Below, one piece after another: positions 1 through 6,907 of a DNA stretch of 15,595 nucleotides; the stretch's first letter is position 1; every line of letters starts with the position of its first letter. Location: NCBI GenBank assembly GCA_903913345.1, contig CAIWLA010000278.1, positions 1 to 15,595 of the forward strand, given 5' to 3'. Both the position numbers and the translations under genes were made by a program. The notes below the pieces were generated by a model, which did no database searches, was not told the origin of the DNA, and saw only the letters and a list, made by a program, of their open reading frames with translations. This DNA comes from an uncultured Magnetococcales bacterium (GTDB lineage: Bacteria; Pseudomonadota; Magnetococcia; Magnetococcales; Magnetaquicoccaceae).

Positions 1-1058
1 ACGGTGGAACGCACACCGCTGAGCAAAACGAACGGCGTAAAATCGCCCAACCGGCGACCCAGGCCGATATAGGCCATATCCCCATTGGACACCATGTCGG
101 CGGTGGTGGTCACTCTGCCCCATTCAGCCTGGCCCAGCCAAGTCCCATCGTCATAAGCGACACCAAAAGTGGCATAGCGCAGGGTCACGTCCTTGTAGGT
201 GAGTTCGCTACGCAAGGCAGCAGATTCAGCACTCACATTGGGAATACCCCCTCTCGCCTCCATTTCCAGTCCAGCTTGCAGAGGTGCCAGGATGGGTGCG
301 TCGGTTTTGATACGCATTTGCGAATAGCCGCCCTTGATCCGCCAGGGGTCTGATTCCCAGGCAGCGTTGAGACTCCACACATTGTCACTCTTGAAATCGT
401 AATCAGGTCCGGTCGATGCGTCCGATCCCATAGGAAATTTCAGACCGGCATGACCCGCCTGGGCTTTCAAACGCCAACGGGTGGAGCCTTCCTCCATGGT
501 GTAGGCCATGTCACCGCCGTTAACGGAATAGATGGGTATCCACCCATAAAATTCTACGGGCGGACGAACCCATGGATAGGCATAGCCCAGATTACGATGA
601 TCTGACATTAAAAACACATCATAGCCCACTCGACCCAGGCGAACGTCAAAGGCTGGCGTTGGGTGCAGGTTGATGAAGGCCCAATCCAGATAACTGTCAA
701 GAGAGGTGTCCTCCTGATCGCGTAACACCGCCTGCGCCATGAAATCCATAAAGGCATTCAACGGATAACTCGCTTGCAGGCCCAATCGGCTATCCATCAC
801 CCAAGAGTCGCTCGTCTGATTGTTTTTCCTCGGACGCTGGCTGAGATCTCTCAGATTGGCCAGGTTCGCGTTGTCGTCGTGACTATAACCCAGAGTCCCG
901 TAGACGTCGAAGCGCAAACGGTCCTCCTCGGCCAGTACCGTGCCAACGGGCGACAAAGGCAAGAATACCCAGAGGAACCACAGAAGGCTGCCGATTTCTG
1001 GACGGCTCTTCCGTGTTGCCATGAGGCAGATAAAGTCAACAAACATATAAAAATTCAT
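1..1058 (-). CDS. Porin-like outer-membrane beta-barrel protein (3' end beyond window)
   Basis: I translated this frame by hand and found it open from an ATG at 1058 to the window edge, 352 residues without a stop. The N-terminus has a signal peptide: a hydrophobic stretch at about residues 25-40 ends in VLA before EEDRL, a good signal peptidase I site. The mature part alternates polar and hydrophobic residues with many aromatic and Gly residues, as in beta strands. Segments such as RLGRVGYDVF and GYAYPWVRPPVEFYGW resemble Gram-negative porins in which an R-x-GR strand is followed by a YPW-RPP-E-Y loop. A general diffusion or substrate-specific porin is therefore likely; the substrate cannot be read. 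The start at 1058 is preferred because GGTGGA lies just upstream; an in-frame ATG at 1022 has no ribosome site and would trim the signal peptide. The gene is divergent from the export operon and no functional link is evident. Confidence 0.75.
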   Translation of the reverse strand, partial: MNFYMFVDFICLMATRKSRPEIGSLLWFLWVFLPLSPVGTVLAEEDRLRFDVYGTLGYSHDDNANLANLRDLSQRPRKNNQTSDSWVMDSRLGLQASYPLNAFMDFMAQAVLRDQEDTSLDSYLDWAFINLHPTPAFDVRLGRVGYDVFLMSDHRNLGYAYPWVRPPVEFYGWIPIYSVNGGDMAYTMEEGSTRWRLKAQAGHAGLKFPMGSDASTGPDYDFKSDNVWSLNAAWESDPWRIKGGYSQMRIKTDAPILAPLQAGLEMEARGGIPNVSAESAALRSELTYKDVTLRYATFGVAYDDGTWLGQAEWGRVTTTADMVSNGDMAYIGLGRRLGDFTPFVLLSGVRST

Positions 1059-1200
1059 TATTCCACCAAAGATCTACTGCTAACAGACTCAATCATTCCT
1101 TCGACTCCAGATCGATGACTGGGAACGACAATGCCATCTGGACACCCATAACCGTTTTGGGCTGCTGTTTGGAATGCGATTGCCCTGCCATTGACAACAG

Positions 1201-1218
1201 TCTGCGTTGCAGATTTTT
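1201..1218 (+). terminator. Small terminator-like hairpin
   Basis: TCTGC (1201-1205), loop GTT and GCAGA (1209-1213) are followed directly by TTTTT (1214-1218). The stem is only 5 bp, so it would be a weak intrinsic terminator. No recognised gene upstream on the plus strand needs one, which leaves its role open; it may be chance. Confidence 0.25.
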
Positions 1219-1246
1219 CAATAGTTCTTTACCATGCACGGGTCAA
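1218..1246 (-). promoter_or_regulatory. Candidate sigma70 promoter for the porin gene
   Basis: On the minus strand there is TTGACC (1246-1241) and, after a 17-base spacer, TATTGA (1223-1218). Both are reasonable sigma70 matches at ideal spacing. They would give a leader of about 150 bases before the porin start at 1058. This is inferred from consensus only. The -35 box abuts the palindromic element that begins at 1247. Confidence 0.35.
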
Positions 1247-1323
1247 GGGGGAATCGTTCCCCTGGTGAGGTCCAGGGGCAGGGCATCTGCCGGGGTTGGG
1301 GGCAAACCCCCTTTTTCTGGACC
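1247..1323. repeat. Compound palindromic element (REP-like or structured leader RNA)
   Basis: Four nested or adjacent inverted repeats occur in 77 bases: GGGGAA (1248-1253) with TTCCCC (1257-1262); an outer pair GGTCCAG (1269-1275) with CTGGACC (1317-1323); and inside that pair GGCAG (1277-1281) with CTGCC (1287-1291) and GGGGG (1298-1302) with CCCCC (1307-1311). The last hairpin is followed by TTTTT (1312-1316) and so also has intrinsic terminator form on the plus strand. The whole could fold as one hairpin plus a three-way junction. It could be a dispersed REP-type palindrome or a leader attenuator of the export operon. I see no second copy in this window. Confidence 0.6.
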
Positions 1324-1378
1324 AAACGATGACCCATTCCGGTTTTTGGCACCAATCCCGTTGTGAGGTGTATGGTCC

Positions 1379-2527
1379 ATGTATTTGGTCGCGCTCAGAA
1401 TGCTCATGGGAGATCGGCTCAAATATTACGGGTTGATTGCAGGCATCTCGTTTGCCGCCATGTTGATCTCGCAACAGGCCGCCATTCTGGTGGGTTTTAC
1501 CAAGCAGACCGGGGCCTTCATCCGTGACACGGCCCAGGCCGATCTGTGGATCATGGACCCACAGGTCCGTTTTTCCCAGGATCGAGTCCCCTTGCGGGAG
1601 ACGATCGTTCATCTGGCCCGTGGCACGACGGGCGTGGCCTGGGCGGTCCCGCTTTTTCAGGGCTTTTTGCGGGCCAGAATGCCGGACGGGACCAGTTTCA
1701 CCCTGATTCTGGTCGGGTTGGACGATGCCAGTCTGGTGGGCGCGCCACCCCAGATGGTGGAGGGGCAACTCACCGATCTGCGGCGGGATCGGGGGGTGAT
1801 CGTCGATGCCCGCACCAGCGGCAAAAAACTGCGCATGAAAAATGGGGGGCAGCGCGCCCTGCGGGTGGGAGACCACTTTTCCATCATGGACCACGATGCC
1901 CATATCGTCGGTTCCTACCGGGGTCGGGTCAGTTTTTTTTGGGAACCTGTCCTCTATACCACCTATTCCCGTGCCCTGGCCTTTGCCTTTTATGAACGCA
2001 ACATGCTCTCCTATGTCATGGTCAAACTGGCTCCGGGTGCCGATCGGGAGGCCACCCGGCAGGCTCTGCAACGACGCACGGGGCTGACGATCCGCACCAA
2101 TGAGGAATTCATCCAGATTACCGCCGATTATATCCTCAATGAGACCGGCATTCTGATGAATTTTGGCTTTGCGGTGCTGTTGGGCTTTGCCATTGGGGCA
2201 TTGGTGGCGGGACAGACCTTTTATAACTTCACGTTGGACAATTTGCGGCATTATGGCACCCTCAAGGCCATGGGCGTTTCCAATGGCCAACTGACCGGGA
2301 TGCTCTTTTTGCAGGTTGGCGTGGTGGCCCTGTTGGGCTATGGAATGGGCATCGGCACGGGGGCCGGGCTGGGCTTGTGGATGAATGCCTCCGGTCTGGC
2401 CTTCAGTATGCCCTGGCAGATACCCGCCATCACCCTGGCGGCCATCGGTTTGGTCTGCCTGATTGCCGCCTGGTTTTCCCTGCGCCGGGTCTTTGCCCTG
2501 GAGCCGGCCGTGGTCTTCAAGGGATGA
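1379..2527 (+). CDS. ABC exporter permease, DevC/FtsX-like (MacB-type fold)
   Basis: A 382-residue inner-membrane permease. It has one N-terminal membrane segment (about residues 17-40), a large extracytoplasmic domain (about 41-250), then three C-terminal segments (about 256-281, 307-332 and 348-371). This is the one-plus-three layout of FtsX/MacB-type exporters. The stretch TFYNFTLDNLRHYGTLKAMG after the second segment is typical of the DevC family, which exports glycolipids in cyanobacterial heterocysts. Here the role is export of an unknown substrate with the ATPase, adaptor and outer-membrane channel encoded directly downstream. The ATG at 1379 fits the family N-terminus; GAGG about 11 bases upstream is an acceptable ribosome site. 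The stop overlaps the next start as ATGA. FtsX-like permeases share low identity, so the DevC label is better supported by the operon than by any one motif. Confidence 0.85.
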   Translation: MYLVALRMLMGDRLKYYGLIAGISFAAMLISQQAAILVGFTKQTGAFIRDTAQADLWIMDPQVRFSQDRVPLRETIVHLARGTTGVAWAVPLFQGFLRARMPDGTSFTLILVGLDDASLVGAPPQMVEGQLTDLRRDRGVIVDARTSGKKLRMKNGGQRALRVGDHFSIMDHDAHIVGSYRGRVSFFWEPVLYTTYSRALAFAFYERNMLSYVMVKLAPGADREATRQALQRRTGLTIRTNEEFIQITADYILNETGILMNFGFAVLLGFAIGALVAGQTFYNFTLDNLRHYGTLKAMGVSNGQLTGMLFLQVGVVALLGYGMGIGTGAGLGLWMNASGLAFSMPWQIPAITLAAIGLVCLIAAWFSLRRVFALEPAVVFKG

Positions 2528-3297
2528 TTCCGGTGCCGAGACCACCCGCCGCTTCCTCCGGTCAGCCGCCACTCGCCGTCCATTGTCTCGGTCTGACTAA
2601 AATTTTTGGCGTGGCGGAACAGGCGGTACAGGCCTTGCGGGGGATCGATCTCGATATTCTCCAGGGGGAGTTGATGATGCTGGTCGGCCCTTCCGGTTGT
2701 GGCAAGACCACGTTGATTTCCGTCATGGCCGGTATTCTCGATGGCAGCGGGGGTGTTTGCCAGGTGCTGGGGGAGGATCTCCGTGCCATGGACTCCACCA
2801 CCCGCACCCGTTGGCGCAGGGACAATATCGGTTTTGTCTTTCAGACCTTCAACCTGATACCCGCCTTGACCGCCGTGGAAAATGTGGCGATTCCCCTGCT
2901 GGTGCGCCGGGAATCCCGCCCCAGAGCTTTGGCAACGGCCCAGGAGATGCTGGCTCAGGTGGGGTTGGCCGACCGTGCCCAATCCCTGCCCAACCAGTTG
3001 TCCGGTGGGCAACAGCAACGGGTTGCCATTGCCCGCGCCCTGGTCCATCGGCCCAGACTGGTGGTCTGCGATGAACCCACCTCGGCCCTCGACCATAAAA
3101 CCGGCCATCAGATCATGGAGCGGATGCAGGAGGTCTCTGTCAGTCCCCATTGTGCCCTGGTGGTGGTGACCCACGATGCCCGCATCTTTGAATTTGCAGA
3201 TCGCATCGCCCACATCGAGGATGGTCGTATCATCGATCTGGTGACCCATCATCCGCACCCGCCATCATCCTCTTGCCACGGAGTACGCCATTCATGA
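2524..3297 (+). CDS. ABC exporter ATP-binding protein, DevA/LolD-type
   Basis: A 257-residue nucleotide-binding protein that powers the exporter from the cytoplasm. All ABC motifs are intact: Walker A GPSGCGKT (55-62), Q-loop Gln107, signature LSGGQ (159-163), Walker B LVVCDE (179-184) and H-loop His217 in VVTHD. Length and motifs match the DevA/LolD/MacB-ATPase group. The ATG at 2524 overlaps the permease stop (ATGA), giving translational coupling; the same frame runs open upstream inside the permease gene, but that is read-through of a GC-rich shadow. The last 15 or so residues are unusual: a Pro-, Ser- and His-rich tail beyond the normal end of the domain. The stop overlaps the adaptor start at 3294. 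Confidence 0.92.
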   Translation: MIPVPRPPAASSGQPPLAVHCLGLTKIFGVAEQAVQALRGIDLDILQGELMMLVGPSGCGKTTLISVMAGILDGSGGVCQVLGEDLRAMDSTTRTRWRRDNIGFVFQTFNLIPALTAVENVAIPLLVRRESRPRALATAQEMLAQVGLADRAQSLPNQLSGGQQQRVAIARALVHRPRLVVCDEPTSALDHKTGHQIMERMQEVSVSPHCALVVVTHDARIFEFADRIAHIEDGRIIDLVTHHPHPPSSSCHGVRHS

Positions 3298-4262
3298 GCC
3301 ATAGCCAGGGAAAAACCGGTCGCCTCCTGCCACCCGCATTGGCCGTCGTGGGGTTGGGTGTGATGGTCTATGCGGTGATGGCCGGAGATGAACATTTTCC
3401 ACCGACTGCACCGCTTTCGACCCCCGCCACCACCCCCTATGCCCACACCGTGGCCGGATCGGGATTGGTGGAGGCGAGCACCCGCAATATGGCCGTGGGC
3501 AGTCCCCTCTCCGGTATTGTGACGGAGGTTCCGGTTCGGGTTGGCCAGCGGGTGGCGGTCGGGGATCCCCTCTTTCAACTCGATGCACGACAGATTCAGG
3601 CGGAGCTGGGGGTGCGTCAGGCCGCCTTGCGGGTGGCGGAGAGCCGTCTGGTGGAGGCGGCTGCCTCCGCCCAGGAGGCCAAATTTCTCTTGCAGCAGGT
3701 CAAGGGACTGGAGGACAATCGGGCCGTCTCGCGGGAGGAGGTGCAGCACCGGGAGACCGCCGATTCCGTGGCCCGTGCCCGTGTGGCCAGTGCCGAGGCG
3801 GCCATTCGTCAGGCCCGTGCCGAGTGGGAGGCGGCGCAGACGGAGAGGGACCGTTTGACCGTGCGGGCGGCGGTGGCGGGTGAGGTGTTGCAGGTCAATA
3901 TTCAACCCGGTGAATTGCTGGCAGCGGCGGGCATCTCCTCTCCACCCATGATTCTTGGTGAGACCAGTCTTTTGCATGTACGTGTTAACATTGATGAAAA
4001 TGATGCGTGGCGCATCAAGCCAGGTTCGCGGGCCACCGCCTGTCTGCGGGGCAATGCCGCCATCCGCACCGATTTGACCTGGGTGCGGACGGAACCGCTG
4101 GTGATTCCCAAGCAATCCCTGACCGGCAGTTCGGCGGAGCGGGTCGATACGCGGGTGTTGCAGGTGCTGTTTGCCTTCGAGCGGGGTACATTGCCCATTT
4201 ATGTCGGCCAACAGATGGATGTTTTTATCGAATCGGCACCGGACACGGGAGCCAATCCGTGA
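3294..4262 (+). CDS. HlyD-family periplasmic adaptor, DevB-like
   Basis: A 322-residue membrane-fusion protein. It has an N-terminal membrane anchor (about residues 11-30) and a first lipoyl half (about 52-97) containing SPLSGIVTEVPVRVGQRVAVGD. A heptad-rich alpha-helical hairpin follows (about 98-187, with the turn near KGLEDNRAVSREE). Next come the second lipoyl half (about 188-225) and a C-terminal beta-barrel region. It would bridge the permease complex to the outer-membrane channel. The ATG at 3294 is chosen: it overlaps the ATPase stop (ATGA), as in the preceding junction, and GGAG lies 10 bases upstream. A TTG at 3273 in the same frame would add seven residues and is less likely. The hairpin is long enough to contact a TolC-type partner, which is encoded next. 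Confidence 0.88.
   Translation: MSHSQGKTGRLLPPALAVVGLGVMVYAVMAGDEHFPPTAPLSTPATTPYAHTVAGSGLVEASTRNMAVGSPLSGIVTEVPVRVGQRVAVGDPLFQLDARQIQAELGVRQAALRVAESRLVEAAASAQEAKFLLQQVKGLEDNRAVSREEVQHRETADSVARARVASAEAAIRQARAEWEAAQTERDRLTVRAAVAGEVLQVNIQPGELLAAAGISSPPMILGETSLLHVRVNIDENDAWRIKPGSRATACLRGNAAIRTDLTWVRTEPLVIPKQSLTGSSAERVDTRVLQVLFAFERGTLPIYVGQQMDVFIESAPDTGANP
4247..4251 (+). promoter_or_regulatory. Ribosome-binding site that decides the GTG start at 4259
   Basis: GGGAG lies 7 bases before GTG 4259 and 16 before the alternative ATG 4268, so the GTG start, which overlaps the adaptor stop, is favoured. Confidence 0.6.
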
Positions 4263-5656
4263 ACAAAATGGGGGTGCTCTTGGCCCTTCTGCTGGGTGGC
4301 TGTACCCTGGTGGGCAAGGCGTGGGAACGTCCCGTTCTGCCCTCTCCGGCGGCCTGGAGTCTGCCCCTGCCCGCTGCGGAGGAGGCCACGGCGGAGGGGA
4401 ATTTTTGGTCCGCCTGGGGGGACAGCCGTTTGGTGGAGTGGATCCAGCGGGCCGTTCTGGAGAACCGGGAGATGCGTCTGGCGGTGGCCCGTATTGCCGA
4501 GGCCCGTGCCCTGACGCGGGGAGCCGCTGCCGGTGAGCAGCCCACAGTGGATCTGGGTGGCTCGGTGGCGCGGGATCGTGCCTCGGAGGAAAACCGGATG
4601 CCGATGCGTGGCATCCCCAATCCGGTGACCCTCTATCAGGCCGGTTTTGATGCGCATTGGGAGTGGGATCTGTTCGGACGGATCAGCCACCAGAAGGAGG
4701 CCGCCGAGGCGGAGTGGCTGGCCGCCAATCGGATGCAATCGGCCTTGCAGATCAGCCTTTCCGCCGAGGTGGCTGCCACCTATTGCGACTGGCGGGCGGC
4801 CCAGGCCAAGGGGGAGGCCCTCCACCGGCAGGCCGAGGCGAGTCGTGCCTTGTTGGATATGGTCCGTTCCCGTCTCCATGCGGGTTTGAATTCGGAACTG
4901 GATCTGCGCCGTGCCGAAGACCAGTTGGCGCAGACCGAGGCCCGTCTGCCGGCGGTGCAGGCGGCGTTGGGGTTGGCGATGCGCCGGTTGGGGGTTTTGA
5001 CCGGCGGACAGGCGGATTCCCTGCTGGCCGAAATCTCTGCCGGGGGTTCTTTGCCCGTCATGGTTCCTGCCTTGCCCTCGGTAGTGCCAGCGGCCTTGCT
5101 GGATCGCCGACCGGATCTGCTGGCCGCCGAGGCCAGGGCGCACGCCGCCCAGGCCCGGATTGGCGCGGCGGAAGGGGAGCAATGGCCCCATCTGAGCCTG
5201 GCGGCGACCCTGGGCACCCTTTCCATTGCATCGGGTGGTTTGCTGTCGTCCGGGAGTTCTCTGTACAACGTGGGTCCGCAGTTGAGTCTGCCGCTTTTGC
5301 ACGGGGGTGCCCTGGAGGCCGAGGTGGATGCGGCCCGTGCCAGGGCGGAGCAGGCGGTTCTGGCCTGGGAAAAGGCGGCGGCGGAGGCCATTCTGGAGGT
5401 GGAAACGGCCGCTTTGCGACAGAGGGAGGCCAAGGAGCGGTATGAATTTCTTTCCAAATCTTTGGTGGCCCAACGTCAGGCACTGGATCTGGCGACGGTC
5501 CGTTATCAGCGGGGAATGAGCGATTTTACCGTCCCCCTGGAGGCCACCCGGCAATGGGCGGCCATGGAGATCGAGGTGATCGAGGCCCATCTGCACCTGT
5601 TGACCAGCGGCATTGCCCTGTACAAGGCGTTGGGTGGGGGGTGGACGGGGAAGTGA
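4259..5656 (+). CDS. Outer-membrane efflux lipoprotein, NodT/TolC family
   Basis: A 465-residue channel subunit forming the outer-membrane exit duct of the exporter. It starts with a lipoprotein signal peptide whose lipobox LLGGC places the lipidated Cys at residue 15. The body shows the two repeated, Ala/Glu/Arg-rich helical halves of the TolC family. Family landmarks include FWSAWGDSRL near the N-terminus, YQAGFDAHWEWDLFGR, the DRRPDLLAAEARAHAAQARIG repeat start and YNVGPQLSLPLLHGG in the second half. The GTG start at 4259 is preferred over the ATG at 4268. GGGAG (4247-4251) sits 7 bases before the GTG but 16 before the ATG, and GTGA overlap continues the coupling seen in the rest of the operon. 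It ends 57 bases before the convergent nuclease gene; I saw no clear terminator there. Confidence 0.9.
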   Translation: MNKMGVLLALLLGGCTLVGKAWERPVLPSPAAWSLPLPAAEEATAEGNFWSAWGDSRLVEWIQRAVLENREMRLAVARIAEARALTRGAAAGEQPTVDLGGSVARDRASEENRMPMRGIPNPVTLYQAGFDAHWEWDLFGRISHQKEAAEAEWLAANRMQSALQISLSAEVAATYCDWRAAQAKGEALHRQAEASRALLDMVRSRLHAGLNSELDLRRAEDQLAQTEARLPAVQAALGLAMRRLGVLTGGQADSLLAEISAGGSLPVMVPALPSVVPAALLDRRPDLLAAEARAHAAQARIGAAEGEQWPHLSLAATLGTLSIASGGLLSSGSSLYNVGPQLSLPLLHGGALEAEVDAARARAEQAVLAWEKAAAEAILEVETAALRQREAKERYEFLSKSLVAQRQALDLATVRYQRGMSDFTVPLEATRQWAAMEIEVIEAHLHLLTSGIALYKALGGGWTGK

Positions 5657-5713
5657 GGGCTTTTGAAGATCGTCAAGCGTTCCGCCAGTCAGATTTTCCG
5701 TTGCTCGATCCCG

Positions 5714-6784
5714 TCAGGTTTCTCCCTCTGTCTCGTCTGCCTCATCCGGCAGACCGGCCAACGCCCGTTCGATTTGCTCGATGCTCGGCAGTCTGGTTTG
5801 CAGGTCTGCCGGCAGGTTTTCCAGCAATTGATATTCGGCCACTCCCATGGGTTGGGCACTGTCCCGCAGCGCGTACTCGGCCACCACCTTGTTTTTGCTC
5901 TTGCACAGCAACAGGCCGATGGTGGGGGCGTCCTGTTCGGCCTTGACCTGCGCATCCACGGCGGTCAGGTAAAAGCCCAGTTGTCCCAGGTGTTCGGGTT
6001 TGAACTTTTCCGCCTTCATTTCGACCACCACATAGCAGTGCAGCTTGAGGTGGTAGAAGAGCAGATCGATGAAAAAGTCATCGCCGCCCACCTCCAGCAG
6101 AACCTGCCGCCCGACGAAGGCAAAGCCCGCACCCAGTTCCAGCAGGAAGCGGGTGACGTGCTGCACCAGGGCCGATTCGATCTCCCGTTCGCTGGCTTCC
6201 CGGTCTACACCGAGAAAGTCAAACAGATACGGATCTTTCAGCGTTTGCTGTGCCAGATCGGAGCTGGGAGCGGGCAGACGGGCCTCGAAATTGGTCAACG
6301 CCTTGCCTTCCCGCTCCAGCAGGCGGGTTTCGATATGGATGTTGAGCACCGCCCGTGACCAACCGTGTAGGATGGCGCGTTGGGCGTAGGCCAATCGCTG
6401 TCGTGGCTCTTTCAAGCGGGTGAGCAGCACCAGGTTGTGCCCCCAGGGTAATTGTCCAACAGCCTGTTGGACAATTGACTCGTCTGGCCAGGATTCGGCA
6501 AAGGCGCGCATATACATCAAGTTGGCGCGAGAGAAACCCTTCATGTCCGGGAAAGCCGTGCGCAGATCATGGGCCAACCGCTCGATCACCTTGCTCCCCC
6601 AGCCCTCCCGCGCCTGCCGTTCCAGGATGTCATGCCCGATTTGCCAGTAAAGCTGCACCAACTCCCGGTTGACCGCCAGAGCGGCCCGTTGCTGGGCCGA
6701 GTGGATGCGGGTTTTCAATTCGGCCAGCCAGTCGGCATAGCCGCTGGGCGGCGGGGTAAGCGAGGCGGGGGGTGGGTGGGTCAT
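5714..6784 (-). CDS. DUF1016/YhcG-type PD-(D/E)XK nuclease family protein
   Basis: A 356-residue protein in two parts. The N-terminal half (about residues 15-165) is the helical DUF1016 region with landmarks LVQLYWQIG, GFSRANLMYMRAF and QLPWGHNLVLL. The C-terminal half (about 180-330) is a PD-(D/E)XK nuclease fold with candidate catalytic residues Asp240 in FIDLLFYH and Glu255/Lys257 in VVVEMKAEKF, followed by GQLGFYL. The family is patchily distributed and often lies near mobile or defence genes, but its cellular role is poorly defined. The ATG at 6784 is chosen because GGAGA lies 6 bases upstream; the frame stays open to 6859 without a comparable site. The gene stands alone between the convergent export operon and the cobalamin operon, 123 bases past cbiD, consistent with a single-gene insertion. 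A perfect palindrome lies inside it (6450-6476). Confidence 0.88.
   Translation of the reverse strand: MTHPPPASLTPPPSGYADWLAELKTRIHSAQQRAALAVNRELVQLYWQIGHDILERQAREGWGSKVIERLAHDLRTAFPDMKGFSRANLMYMRAFAESWPDESIVQQAVGQLPWGHNLVLLTRLKEPRQRLAYAQRAILHGWSRAVLNIHIETRLLEREGKALTNFEARLPAPSSDLAQQTLKDPYLFDFLGVDREASEREIESALVQHVTRFLLELGAGFAFVGRQVLLEVGGDDFFIDLLFYHLKLHCYVVVEMKAEKFKPEHLGQLGFYLTAVDAQVKAEQDAPTIGLLLCKSKNKVVAEYALRDSAQPMGVAEYQLLENLPADLQTRLPSIEQIERALAGLPDEADETEGET
6450..6476. repeat. Perfect 13-bp inverted repeat, 1-base spacer, inside the nuclease gene
   Basis: AATTGTCCAACAG (6450-6462), one base, then CTGTTGGACAATT (6464-6476), with no mismatch. On the coding (minus) strand it spans codons for I104 to L112 of the nuclease, just before the conserved PWGHN motif. 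Confidence 0.9.
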
Positions 6785-6853
6785 GGGATGTCTCCGGATT
6801 GTTCCGTTCTGGCCGCGTCTCCGGCCGGTCGTGCCAGCCATGGGAGACACCGG

Positions 6854-6873
6854 GGTCACCCCACAGGGTGGCC
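6854..6873. other. Hairpin between cbiD and the nuclease gene
   Basis: GGTCACCC (6854-6861), loop of four, and GGGTGGCC (6866-6873) give an 8-bp stem with one G-T wobble. In the minus-strand transcript it follows the cbiD stop but is not followed by a T-run, so it is not a canonical intrinsic terminator. It may stabilise the 3' end of the cobalamin mRNA. Confidence 0.3.
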
Positions 6874-6907
6874 CATTTTCAAGGCTTGTTGGATGAACTG
6901 CTGAAGG

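Larger units (their letters stand above)
1059..1378. other. Divergent intergenic region (320 bases) with dense secondary structure
   Basis: This stretch separates the porin (minus) from the export operon (plus). I see no convincing gene in it: the open frames on the plus strand have no family signature and no good ribosome site. It holds a candidate minus-strand promoter (1218-1246), a short plus-strand hairpin TCTGC-GTT-GCAGA followed by five T (1201-1218), and the compound palindromic element at 1247-1323. I found no clear plus-strand promoter for the export operon. Confidence 0.6.

Noticed and set aside
774..1118. Possible 114-residue plus-strand gene
   Set aside because: It is largely antisense to the porin gene, which has a clear signal peptide and beta-barrel pattern, and its product has no domain.
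1298..1316. Intrinsic terminator of a plus-strand gene ending before the export operon
   Set aside because: The hairpin plus T-run is real, but no gene precedes it on the plus strand, so it is listed as part of the palindromic element rather than as a gene terminator.
1115..1366. Possible 83-residue gene in the porin/exporter spacer
   Set aside because: It runs through the palindromic element, lacks a good ribosome site and has no recognisable family feature.
1229..2572. Long open frame on the minus strand opposite the permease gene
   Set aside because: It is antisense to a clear membrane protein, its product is rich in Gly, Gln, His and Pro without any domain, and it is typical of GC-rich shadow frames. 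The same holds for antisense frames at 2338-3258, 3249-4211, 4199-5596, 7061-8494 and 8595-9479.
5657..5713. Bidirectional terminator between the convergent channel and nuclease genes
   Set aside because: No stem with a T-run could be found in these 57 bases by eye.
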